Assembly: GCF_030867095.1 (NCBI RefSeq)
Contig: NC_081828.1
Span: 210,434,978-210,498,977 of the forward strand
Length of the DNA: 64,000 bases
DNA from: Alligator mississippiensis
Lineage: Eukaryota > Chordata > Crocodylia > Alligatoridae
Direction: 5' to 3'
The notes beneath the pieces were generated by a model. That model was not told where the DNA came from. It did no database searches and saw only the letters and a program-made list of their open reading frames with translations. The translations under genes and the position numbers were made by a program. Numbering within the stretch: position 1 is the stretch's first letter; each line of letters begins with the position of its first letter. This document shows positions 24,770 through 35,916 of this stretch, piece after piece.

Positions 24770-25441
24770 ACCCGGCTGCTGTCACTGTCTCCCCTGATGC
24801 AGGGTGTTCCCCAGTTGCCCCCACCTGCTCCAGTTAGGGATGATGGCAGCAGGTGGGTCCCTCCTCTCTGCCCGGTACCCTGCCAGCCAGGAGCAAGCGC
24901 ACGCTGGAGAGAACCTGCCTGCTGCCGCCTCCGCTGGGCCTGGCCGCAGCTCTGGAGCCCCTTCTTGCTGTGAAATCCACGGGGAGAGGGACACGAGGTG
25001 AGGGCCTCCAGAGCCAGTGCACTGGGGCTCAGCATTGGTGTCGGCAGCAGGGCGGTTCACCCTCCCAGGGTTTGCTCCCAAGGTGGCAGGGAACACCTGG
25101 GGGGGAAGGAAGGAGGATCCTACTTGCTGCCTCTGCTGCTGTCCCGTTAAGCCCAGCTGGAGCAGGGCAGGAGGAGTTAAGGAACACCCCCATCCCACCC
25201 ATTAGCCCAGGATAGCATCAGGTGCAGGTGAGGGAGGGGAGGGGACAAGCTGCTGAGGACAGAGGGGAAAAGAGGGGGTGCCAGAAGTTGGGGGGGAATG
25301 AGGGACAGTCCTCACTGCTGCTCCCATGGTGCTATCTGCCTGCTAGGGGTGGAAGGGGCCTGGGAGTGGGGGTGCAGCCACCCCTGAAGCACTGGTTGCT
25401 GCTCCTGTATCCCCCTTCACAAAATCCTGGATCCACCCATG
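24770..25441. repeat. GC-rich repeat ending in a hAT-like terminus
   Basis: The right end AAAATCCTGGATCCACCCATG resembles the inverse of a CAGGGGTGGATCCAGGATTT hAT end. I could not identify the left end. Open frames on both strands up to 138 codons follow from the GC-rich composition. Confidence 0.4.
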
Positions 25442-26554
25442 ATCACTGGTCTCCTCCAGTTCCATTTAAACACTGACTTCTGAAAGCGGTTGCGATGCCA
25501 GTCCTGCTCCTGCCCATCCCGTCTTTGCAGCAATTGTTTGCTGCCTAAAACCATATAACATCGACATGCCTATATTTGCATATCTCATCTCAGCAGAGAG
25601 GCTGATACAGCACAGCCTTCCAAAAGATGCCACGAGGTTATTAGAGATGCTACTACTTTGAGTGTAAATGTTGCTATTTGATTATCAGGGAAGGGAATTT
25701 GGATTTTGAAATTTCAATTAGAAAATGCTGGACAGTAAACATGGTTTTGATTTGCTTTATAGCTGCTTCAAAGAACAGGAGAGGGCAGAAGATTCATGGA
25801 AACTCAATACTCCCACTGCTCATTTTTCAAACACCAGGAGTTTGTTCAAATGTTTTCAGCCAGCTCTAATTGCAAGGTAAGCGGAGCAAAGACCTCAGTC
25901 TACCTGCCTGATATGCCTAGTGTGTTGCTGCTGTGATCCAAATACCACAGACAGGAATTCCCTCGCATGGTCTCCAGGAGCGGATCCCTCTAGCAGCAGT
26001 GAGGTTGGACCGTGATCCTCGGGCACAGATTTGGAATCCCTTGCGGATAAACTGCCGGCCACTGTCTGATGTTCTTGTATCCAGGTTCAGCGCCAGCGAG
26101 CTGAAAATCTTGCTTTTGAATGCTGCTATTTCACAAGGAACAACAGCCCACTCCTTTCCTTTCAGAATCAACAACCCTTATCATTTAGTCATTCATTTCC
26201 CAGCTGTTGCATTAGTGGTGTTCTTCTAGGAGCACTTTCACGACTACCATCATGTCACATTCAAGCAGTTATGTAGCTCGCACCCTCTGCTGCCATTCCT
26301 CTGCCTCCTTCCCCTGAGACTGATGAGCTGCCCATGGTTAGGCCAGATAAAGTCCAGTTTTCCTCCATCTGGCCACACCAGTTCTCACTTTTTTCAAGAT
26401 TGCTGCTTTGCTAGGGCCTTGCAGAGTTGGGTTCTGTGTTTTTCTCTTCCTGGTGTCCTGGATTCATTATTTTCAGCATCTAGGGTTCGACTCTGATGGG
26501 AGCAAGCTTTTCCTTAGGTATTTCTATGGCTCTTACAATCTTTGAGGTAGAGAA

Positions 26555-26790
26555 GTGCTGTTATCCCCATTTTACAGGTGGGAAACTGAGGCCCACTTCT
26601 TCACAGGCACCTAACTTCCATTGATTGCAGTGTCCCCACCACCCATTGTAATCATGAGGAATCATGTCCCTGGGCTTCCCATCCACTTAAGTGACTTGCC
26701 CAAGGTCACACAAGAAGTTTGTGGCAGAGCAGAGGAAACCTGGATACAGTTCCCTAGCCAGAGGTTAGTGCCCAAGCTACCAGCCCTGTT
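26555..26790 (-). repeat. MIR-like SINE, possibly interrupted
   Basis: TATCCCCATTTTACAGGTGG and GAAACTGAGGCCCA are separated from AAGTGACTTGCCCAAGGTCA and CACAAGAAGTTTGTGGCAGA by about 90 bp that does not fit MIR, so an insertion is likely. Confidence 0.7.
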
Positions 26791-28344
26791 TTCCTCTAGC
26801 TAGGCCCTGACAAAGCACGCTTGAACCCTCCCACCCTTTCCATCTTGCTTATCTATTTTTCTGGACTCCTCCCCTGGTCTCTGGCTACCTTGGCCCTTTT
26901 CCCCACATACACCTGCAGATGGGAGAAGGGAAAGCTAGAAGCCCATCTACACTGCCTCTGGCCTGGTCCAGGGAGCATCGCAGCGTGGGTACACTTACTC
27001 CACGAACAGATGCAATGTAGCCGTCTTAAAATGGTATCGCATGCAACCCAAGAGGCCTGCTGCTTATTGGCATGTACCCAGCACCATTCAGAGGTGGCTA
27101 CACTGCATCTGGTTCTGGGGTTAGCATGCAAGGCGGTGGCACACCATGCTTCATAGCAGTGCGCCCTAGCAGAGTCCTAGGATGGCCCAGACCTATCAGA
27201 GGAACTGCCCAAACTGCATGGAGACAAATACGGCTGACACTGCCAGTCTATGGGGCTTTTCCTATGTACCTCCAATACTGCCCAAATCTTTTCAACCACG
27301 TATGCACGGGAGCTGCTTGTTCAGCGTCAGCTTCCCTGGCCATTTCATAGGTAAAGAAAGTGGGGGAAAAACCCAATTAATTTGACATTTTGCCTAAAAA
27401 TTGAGTTTTGGAAGATGGCCTCCAGCTGTGCTACTCATGCTGTTTGCCCACAAGCAAGAGTGGTTTTCCTATCTTGCCTCACTAAGTCACACCAGTGCCT
27501 CGAAGACCCGTTGCCTGTAGCTGATCACTGTCCATTAGTGGCCTACGCAGCGTTTCAAGCTCATAGTGGGGACTTCATCACAGGTGGGACGGCAGGGGGT
27601 AAAGCGCATGGTCTGAGGACATGCCATTAGGCTCACAGTCAAAGCACTGAAGTGGGACAAAAGCAGCCCAGTGTCATGTCTGCCGGGGCTCCCACGTAGA
27701 CTCTGAAACTCCATCTGGGCCTTTCTCCCCCACCATCTCCTTGCTCTCCTGTGAAGGCCAGGTGACTTCAGCCTTTTTGACCTCCTGCCCCATTTCACCG
27801 AGTAGTGACTGACCTGCATCATCCTTCTCTGGGTCAGGGCTTCACCAGCTCCGGGCTGAGCAAGAGCCACTTGTTCTGTGGGTTGGATAAATAATCTACG
27901 GAGGCTTCAACCTTGGGGCATTCTCTTTCCCTTGGACTTATGCCCGGTCATAATGAATTATCTTCTGGACACTATCACACAAAAATGGCAAATCAATCAC
28001 TGGGGAAGCTGATTTTGCCCAATACTGAACAAGGAACTTTCCCGGGGGAAAGAAATGTCATTATCCACTCACTTAGTCATTTCCCAGTCCTCTGCAGAGG
28101 TTGTCCCCAATCTCCCCTCTGCCCCATTTCCCTGCCACAGGTTTAAAACAGACCGCACACTCACAAGGGCAGGCTTTCACAAACCAAGTTAGCAATGCAA
28201 GCTTTGGGCTGGCAATAGCTTCTTTTTAAAGCATCCTGGTTTAATTCTTTTCAACACCCAGGCTTTGGTTTTCATGCACTTCAGTGTGAGCAGGGATCCA
28301 TCTGAGGTCTTCATATAACCCCAGTCCCCTCTGACAATCCTTAG

Positions 28345-28400
28345 AGCAAGGCAAGGCGGTGCTATTATCCTCATTTTACAGAAGAGGCTCTGGAGAGATC
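28345..28400 (-). repeat. MIR-like fragment
   Basis: GCTATTATCCTCATTTTACA followed by GAAGAGGCTCTGGAGAG is the 3' part of MIR in inverse. Confidence 0.5.
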
Positions 28401-29099
28401 CTCAGGTCTGTAAGTGCCTAACTCTTTGCATGATGAAATTAGAATATCTGGATTTTCTCAGAGCTGACGGGCAAAGCCGCTCTGGAGTCAAGCGACCTGA
28501 AAGCAAACAGCAGCACGTCACAAGACTTAATTGCACAACGCATTCTAGACTGCCACAGAGTGTAACATCAAATACATTATTAACAACCCCCCCCACTCAC
28601 AACTAGAGGAACAAAGCCTGCCTCAGCTTAGAAACCAAACAGAAAGGCTGCAGAAAATCAAAAGTCCTATACACAAACTTATCAAACAGTAGATACATGA
28701 TTTTAAAGGCAGCAGTTCCCTTTCTACCACTCACTGACCTACCTTAGATATATTAGAAGCCTTTTATTCAAGGCCATGTATTTTTAGAGGACACACTCAT
28801 GCAAAGTGCTGTTATTCAGAGCCCAGTTAAGCTATGATCTCCGCAGAGGATCCAAGGGCTAAACAGAACAGGGATCTGCCTGGTATTGATTTCTGCTCTC
28901 CCCAGCTGAATCCATTCTTCTTGTTAATACGACTGTAAAGAAGGAACACAGGCTCACAGCATCCGTAAGACTGAAACAATCCAGCTGGGCATCGGCATCC
29001 TAGAGCTAAAGCCATATTTTCATAGTTGAAGATGTGATATTTGACAAGAGAGGAGAGCCAGCTTCCAGATAGGAAGGGGTTGACAGCTTTTGATTCAAG

Positions 29100-29240
29100 T
29101 TCTGCATCACAGACTGAGTGTGTTAATTCAGCATAATGCCGATTAATGGTGCGAGACCGACATCAAGTAATTATGCAAAGTCTTGATACACAGTAATCAA
29201 GAGAAATACAAATACCCCCTAATTAACATGGGTAGCTTGA
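29100..29240. promoter_or_regulatory. Possible enhancer: cluster of homeodomain-type TAAT cores
   Basis: Within about 115 bp lie GTTAATTCA, CATAATG, GATTAATGG, AGTAATTATGCAAAG (homeodomain plus POU-like), CAGTAATC and CTAATTAAC. The stretch is single-copy in appearance and lies amid repeats, as conserved non-coding elements do. Function is inference only. Confidence 0.3.
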
Positions 29241-29319
29241 GACTTCCATTTATATTATCATGGCTGGAGGGTCCTCAACTGCCAGCAGGGATCCCTGGTA
29301 GGGAGGTGCTGACTGCTTG

Positions 29320-29395
29320 GAAACCTGTTATAAAGCCAGGAATTGAGTCCAGATCTCCTGAAGCGTAGCCCAGTGCCTAAACCACTAGATCAGAC
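29320..29395 (-). repeat. MIR-like fragment
   Basis: GGAATTGAGTCCAGATCTCC and AGTGCCTAAACCACTAGATC resemble the tRNA-related head of a MIR-type SINE in inverse. Confidence 0.5.
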
Positions 29396-30224
29396 TCTTC
29401 ACTGCAGGAATGCCTGGCAAACTTTGAGGTTACCCCATGTTTTAATATATTCAAGTTGCCGAACTCCCACGAAGTCAACTTCTCACGCTTTGGGCACAAT
29501 TTTCCTGCAGGAAAGAAAATTGGTCTAGACGCCACAAAGAAAAAGCAGCCACCCTCTCATCCCCAGCCCGGGGATTATCGTCAGTGATTTGCTTTCCCCA
29601 TCAATGTGTTGAGAGAGTACGGTGCAATTCACTGTCTCCATGACAGGCCCATCCTTCTTTGCACAGCGCATCTTGAACCACCTGTAAGAGCATCCTTCCC
29701 CTGCACCTCTGAAAGGCACCGCACCCTCCTCCCCATCTGCAATAACAATCTCCTGACAAACCAGCAGGGCAGACCTGCAAATTCTCACCCATTTCGTGTT
29801 GTCACACCACCTCTGCCAGGTGCCTCGATGCATCTGTTTGGGAACACTCAGCCTGGCTGACTTCAGACTAAAACTGGCCAAGTTCTCCCAGCTGCATTGT
29901 CCTAAGTGCTCACTTTCCAAACGATGACTATTTTTAAAGAGTAAAAGAGAATGCAGAGGAGCAGAGCTTGAGACAAAGTGGCAAGACAGCAACAAACCTC
30001 TTGTGCGTACTATAGAGCTGGGATTGCTGCTGGTCACTGAAACACACTCTCAGTAGCGCAGCGCAGCATTTGGGAGACTGGAGGAATCTAGGGTATAAAA
30101 GGAAAGAGATGAGATCTACAGCAAATACTGAGTAGGATAGAGCGGAGAAAAGACATTACAGTCAGCAGGACCTAGTCTCCCATCAAAACCAAGGGGTACC
30201 TATGTGCTCACCTATTGAGAGAAC

Positions 30225-30410
30225 TTGTGTTCCAAAATAAACCAGATGCAAAAGGGTGGGAAGAGATGAAGATGCAGATGGAGAAACAGGTAAAGAAATC
30301 AAGCATCTTGCTCCAAGTGACACGGGGAGTCTGTGGCAGGGCTGGGGGTGGAGCCCAGAGCAGACAAGACCCACCCCAAAGCCTTTGCCACAAAACCATC
30401 CTTCTTCTCC
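30225..30410 (-). repeat. MIR-like SINE
   Basis: GATGGAGAAACAGGTAAAGA, CAAGTGACACGGGGAGTCTG, TGGCAGGGCTGGGGGTGGAG and CCCAGAGC are inverse MIR. Confidence 0.6.
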
Positions 30411-32084
30411 AAGAGAGCTGCGCTGGGATGGAGAAACCAGTGCCAGTTGTACAAGGTAGTATAACTATGAAAAGCAGGATGGAGGCACAGCACCAGTAAT
30501 GCCTGATGTGATGGAGACGAATTAGGCTGTAGAGCCCCTTCCCCAAGGAAAATGCAGGGAATCTGTTTAAAATCAGATGTGATCAGGGACAACGCATGAC
30601 CTGTAATTTTGTGGCTGGATGGGGTCTTCTTCATCCAATGTGCATTTCACAGCCGTGTGTAGTGTAGTGGTGGTCCATGCACCGGACATAATGCACAGCT
30701 TTGGTCTCCTTTAACTCCCAGGATACGTGAAACTGCTTTGCTCTACCATTTCGCTCCTCTTCTTTCCGTCCCTCAAGCCATTAGGGGTGCACCATGGTGC
30801 TGACAGGCAGTAGTGCTCTCGCATTTTCCTTTCTGAATGCACCAGCTCACTCATCAGCGCCTCTGACCTTCAGATCAGGGACTGTCCCACCGCGCTGGTA
30901 CAGAGCCGCTGAACGCCGTGGGGACATCTGCACACCAACAGTAGCTTGTGTGCTGGGCCAAGCTTGCTGTCCAAGCTCCTGTTGAGTCGACTCCCAGCTA
31001 CATCTCCCTCTCTGTAGCCTGGCAGCTGGCACTCCCCAGGCTTTGCAAGGAACGGAGCGAGTGAGCTATCACTGTGTTCACTTACTCTGATGTCCGGGTT
31101 GTATCAGGCATGGAAGTTTTCCACATGGAAAGGTAAGCGATGGCCTCAAGGTGGCCTAAAACATGCTCTGGCAGATGGTGCCCTTTCAGCCTGGCATCTA
31201 CTTTCTAGGTTTCCCCCTCCCCTCCCTTGGATTGGTTAGTATTTTGGGGGTGTTTTGGAGTCACAAACAGAGCACTGGGCAAATAACCGCAGGGAAACGG
31301 AAGACCTGACGGAAGGCACTGGGAGCTCTAACGTGCTGTGCACCTGCTAGCTTGGCACTGGATGGCGGCACAGACGTATCATTTATCCCTACTTCTTCCA
31401 ATGCATTTCAGCCAAGTGCAAAGTGATTTACTATCCTCGCTTTGAAAAGGTTAGCTTCTGAGCTTCGGGAGAGGGAGAAGTCGCCAGCAAAATGTGCAAC
31501 CTGGCCATGTTTACAAACCCAAGACATTTGAGACAGACATCCTTGCAATGTTTCAATATCTGTTTTGAGCACTCGGCCCTTCTGAAACACTCAGTATCCA
31601 AACAGGTGGGAATGTTGGCTCCATTTTCAGTTCTGGGGAGAATAAGTATTTTTGGTAAACTGCGGCATTCGTGAGTTAATGATGTTGTCAGTGAAAGAAA
31701 AACAGCCACCCAGGTCCTCAGTGGAAGATGGACCTCAACACCAGCTGCAAACTTGATGCCCTGGTATTTTAGAAACACTTCTTCCATTCATCTTTAAGGA
31801 AAACACAACCATGCCATCTAGTGGCCTACTGAAAAAGACACCCCTGCATGAACATGGTTTTAAGTCTTCAGTTGTTCTAAAATGGTGGCTGCCCTGAATT
31901 TGGAGTATTTGCATGTTCACCTCCAGCCCCTCGCAGGAACTTCCTTGTGATAAGTTAGTCCTGGACAGCGTGATCGTCGTGTACCCTTGCCTCCCAGAAA
32001 GGTGTCTTTTCCCTAAAATGTCATTCTTCTCCCCAGCCCAAGATCCCCAAGTGGTATCTTTCCTATAGCTAAATGTAAGTGGTA

Positions 32085-32190
32085 TTACAGTAGCATCAAG
32101 AGGCTTGTCCAGGGCCACAGAGCAGGAATAAAACCGAGGTGCTCTCAAGTCCAATCCTTTTCTCTGATAGACCATGCCGCTCTCCAAAAA
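32085..32190 (-). repeat. MIR-like SINE
   Basis: AGGCTTGTCCAGGGCCACAG, AGCAGGAATAAAACCGAGGT and TCTGATAGACCATGCC are inverse MIR. Confidence 0.55.
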
Positions 32191-34540
32191 CTAGAACAAC
32201 TTTAGAGAGTAATGGCATTAGTAGGTGGGGAATAGGCCTATTCTAGGCCAAAAAGGTGATTTCTCCCCTCTACTTCTGATGAGATGCAACCCAGCATTTG
32301 CTCACCCAGCAATAAGATGGCCTTGGATATCAGATTTTTAGGCATAGGAAAGCTATTTTAAGGCAGTTTAAGAATTTTTATAGCTTCCTCTCAGCTCTGT
32401 AAAGTCAGATAAATGTTAACTAGGGCATCTGGCTTTACCGGGAGGAACAAATTGTCCAAACATTTAAAAAAAACCCTCCTAAAATAAACTTCCTTGCTAC
32501 ACATGTAGTGCACACATGCTGTAGTGTAAGAGAATGCCAAGGTTTCATCAGCACTTATTTGTGGCACCTTGCCCAACAGTTTGGACTAACATGACCATCC
32601 CAAACTCATGCTATTAATACTATAATGTGTAGGAAGGGTATCATATATTTGGGCACTTATACCCATACACATTCTGAGTGTTATCTTTAAACCGCTCTTC
32701 CCAAGACAAAGCTCAGAAAATTGCAAGTTAAGTGATTATGGGAAAGCACTGGCAGAGACCATATGTTCAAATCCTAGAAAAAGCAGAACAGCATGTCTCA
32801 TTCTAGCTTACAGTCAAGACAGGTCTACATTGCAAGAACACCGATACAGACTTGAAACCCCCAAAGTATTAATCAACCCCCTCCCTAGGCACAGGTGGCA
32901 CTGCCTGCTACTTTACAATCTTGTAGAAAGAACTGCTACATACCTTGCAGAATCCAGTCTTAGGCACGTGCCTGCTGAGCGTGAAATCCATGGGGACAGT
33001 CATTCAAAGATGAATCTACTCTCTCTCTGCCCAAACACTGCAACAGGAGTGATGTTTCAAGGCAGGAAGCTGATTTGAATAGAGAAGCCAGCATGAGATC
33101 TGCCAGCACTGGGATGATCCGAGTGCTTTAACCACCAATGCCTTTAACCACACAGCCATTCACCTCAGGCAGCTTTGGAAGGAGAAGGATGGTTTTAGTC
33201 ACACCTGTATCGATCTCACAGCAGAAGGAAGGAAACTGCCACGAGGGAGAGACCCTCTAGAAGCCTCAGCGCTTCTTAATTTAGTTGAGTCAGTTGAGAT
33301 TTTCATCTGCACCCAACTGAACACAAGACATGCCATGGTTTGAGAAGGCAGTTCTGGTGCTGAATGAGGGGGTATCTCCCCTCTGCTCTGGAGGCCTTTG
33401 CAGGCAGAGGATTCTTGTAGCGAGCGTGTAGGCAGGGCAGCTTTGTCCCACCAATCGCTGCTTCTAATTGCCCCAAGCAGAAAAGTGGCTCTGTGTGGAT
33501 CATCAGATGTAAACAAGATGGAGATCTGCTGCATTCAATATAACACACATTGGCTGATGAACATTTCTGAACTGGGACATAAATCAATGGTAAATTACTA
33601 TACGTTGCATTTTAAATCCAGTCTGGTCTTAAATCACAACACTTGCAAAAGTAAAATCACCAATAAAACAGGATATTATGAAATTAACTTTGAATCAGCA
33701 ATCCAAGATAACTGAATATAAAGCATTCACTGCAGTGTTGGGAACTTGTGGCTCTTACAATCTCATTTGTAGGGGTGAAATAATCAAGTTAATTATCCAG
33801 AAGAACAGTGGTCCTGCAAGCATCCAAGGCAGGAATGCTTCTGGTACAATGGTGAATCATCCGTCAGTCTTCAAGCAGTGACAGCTTTGTGCTATTTTGA
33901 GTCCTGTCTGGGATGGCTGCAAGCATTGCCAAAAGATGTGGTGTTTTATTTTGTTTTGTTTTTTTTATTGGGGAGGGGGGGAGGGGGGACCAGCTAAAGT
34001 GAAACAAATTACCAGCTCTGTGTGCTAGTGTGCTATGAATGAGCAATCTGTGTCTTTATCCAGTGTTTGTGTAAAATTTAACCCAGATCCAAGTTATGAA
34101 CAGTCAAAGTCAGAGGAGCAGCTAAGACAAGATGATGGCAGGACTGCACAGATCACAGTAGTGAGATGAGCACAGTGCACGTTCAAAACAACACAGGTTC
34201 AAAGTCTATGAGGGACAGGACCAAACAGACCTTAACGCAAATTCAGCTGGTTAATAATACCCAAATCTGAACTTTTGACTTAAGTTCTGAAAATTAGTTT
34301 CCTTTCTCCACACACTTTTAAATTATATCCCCTTCTGATGCTTGGTTATTCTTTAAAAAGTTACTATTTGAACTCAGGATGTTCTTGTTACCTGTGTAAA
34401 TGCCTAAGTCTTTCTAAACATTGCATGATCCTGGCCTCCTTGATTGGAAGACAAAGCAATTCCTACCCTATATGATCTGGACTACGGGGTTGGATCATTA
34501 GCCTTATTCTAACAAGGTTAGATGATTCTTGATCTCAGTA

Positions 34541-34866
34541 GGTGCATCTACACATGCACTATAATGTGCTGTAGCCCATTTAATGGCACAATAAAGCATC
34601 ATGTAAAAAAACCATGCTAATATGCTAAGGTGCAGTAAAAACAGGCTACAGCACATTAAGCGTCGCTAAAAAAAAAAAAGCATGTATTCTTGCTACTGCG
34701 CATTAGGGCAGTCTAAAGTGCATTAATTTATTACCTCACATTGGAAGTACTGAATTGCATGTTCATTAGGAAAAGCACATTAATGAACATGTAGATGCAC
34801 CCACTGAGCAGTAACTTACTGTGCAGTAAGTCCAAATAGCATTAATTGTACATGTAGACGTGCCCA
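34541..34866. mobile_element. MITE cluster with GTGCATCTACA-type ends
   Basis: The left end GGTGCATCTACACATG is matched by inverted ends at 34,785-34,802 (ATGTAGATGCACC) and again at 34,848-34,866 (ATGTAGACGTGCCC). The second right end suggests two overlapping or nested copies. The interior is AT-rich with an A12 run. Confidence 0.5.
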
Positions 34867-34980
34867 GTGAGAGGTTAGTTTGCACATGAAATGTAAAACA
34901 TCTCTGCAGGGAAGTTAAACCAGTCTACATTGTTCCAGTTTGCCAAGAGCTGGAGGGGCTTCACCAGCAGGAAAAAGACC

Positions 34981-35300
34981 CTAGGTGTCAAGAAATGTAG
35001 GTTCTACTCCAGGGGCAGGCAATTATTTTGGGTGGAGGGCCGCTTACTGAGTTCTGGCAAGCCATCGAGGACCACATGCCAGGCAGCCAGGGGCAGATAA
35101 ATATGAATTTTCTAAATTTTTTAGAGTCTCCGCAGGCCAGATAGAATGGCCCAGCGGGCTGCATCTGGCCCGCGGGCCACATTTTGCCCACCCCTGCTCT
35201 ACTCTTAATGGCGAGGGCTGTGTGACCATGAACTAGCCACTTAACCTGCTCATGCCTAGTTTTCCCCCTTGTACTTGGTGAATCATTAATATGTAGCCTA
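34981..35300 (+). repeat. MIR-like SINE split by a hAT insertion
   Basis: The left part ends GTAGGTTCTACTC and the right part resumes with CTACTC, then TGTGTGACCATGAACTAGCCAC and CCTAGTTTTCCCC. Joined, these follow the MIR layout: question-type tRNA-derived segment, the 'tgtgtgacc...caagtcac' core, and the 'cctcagtttcccc' tail. Confidence 0.6.
35010..35196. mobile_element. hAT-type MITE, 187 bp, nested in a SINE
   Basis: The left end is CAGGGGCAGGCAAT and the right end, inverted, is CAGGGGTGGGCAAAAT. The flanks TTCTACTC (35,002-35,009) and CTCTACTC (35,197-35,204) match in 7 of 8 positions. The interior reads like the common reptile repeat with GGGCCGCTTACTGAGTT and GGCCCGCGGGCCAC. The sequence on either side joins into a MIR-like SINE, so the MITE inserted into that older element. 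Confidence 0.8.
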
Positions 35301-35820
35301 GTAGCATGTGACGTTTTGCTACATAACCGTGTTAGCTAAATGACAAAGTCAACCATTCAGCCAAACAAAGTATGTAATTTAATCCAATCTTTCTTAAGCT
35401 ACAGCAACACTTTTCAAAAACTGTTACTCAAGCAGTACCAGCGAGAGGCCTTCAAAAATAAGTCACAGCTTTAAGACTCAACAAATTACGGCATGATCTC
35501 ATCCAAGAGATCTAAATAGCTGGAACATCTGCTGAAGTCGCCAGCAATTTATTTAGCAGAGTTCATCAGAAGTTCATCAGCTCTGTTTGTACAGGCAGGT
35601 GCCAGGGTGTTAAAAAAGGACTACTATACATGTGTTAAAAAGCGGGAGATGATGGTGAATGGTTCTCCTTCTGACTGGTAGAGTCACACAGAGAAGGAAT
35701 AAAGTCCCTGTCAAATGAGGAGAATGATTTGAATTGAGCGGAAAAGTGGCAGCAGAGGAAAGGACAGGATTTTTCTCAGTGAAGTATTACATGCACAAGT
35801 GACTAAATTGTTAAAAAAAT

Positions 35821-35826
35821 TTTATT
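35821..35826 (-). terminator. CTDSPL: Likely distal poly(A) signal of CTDSPL
   Basis: The minus strand reads AATAAA here. A U-rich stretch and then a GT-rich segment (CACTTGTGCATGTAAT) follow within 15-45 nt, as expected around a cleavage site near 35,800. The boundary also coincides with the change from repeat-free UTR to repeat-bearing intergenic DNA. Other AATAAA copies within the UTR (for example around 36,228, 36,345, 36,781 and 37,432) could be used as proximal sites. Confidence 0.6.
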
Positions 35827-35909
35827 TGTGACAGTAAAGAAACCATTCAATACCCGATTGACAACACTTCTCTCTCCTCAAAACACTCACACGGTATATG
35901 TAGTGTTTC

Positions 35910-35916
35910 TCAAGTA
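35910..35916 (-). promoter_or_regulatory. miR-26 seed match in CTDSPL 3' UTR (site 2)
   Basis: This is a second UACUUGA 7-mer-m8 match in the transcript, about 100 nt upstream of the distal poly(A) signal. Sites near UTR ends are generally more effective. It would be lost if a more proximal poly(A) site were used. Confidence 0.45.

Larger units (their letters stand above)
25442..34540. other. Intergenic DNA downstream of CTDSPL
   Basis: MIR fragments and a possible enhancer are listed separately. No coding exon is supported, including the 170-codon minus-strand frame at 29,525-30,037 (Cys- and Trp-containing, no recognised domain). Confidence 0.65.
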
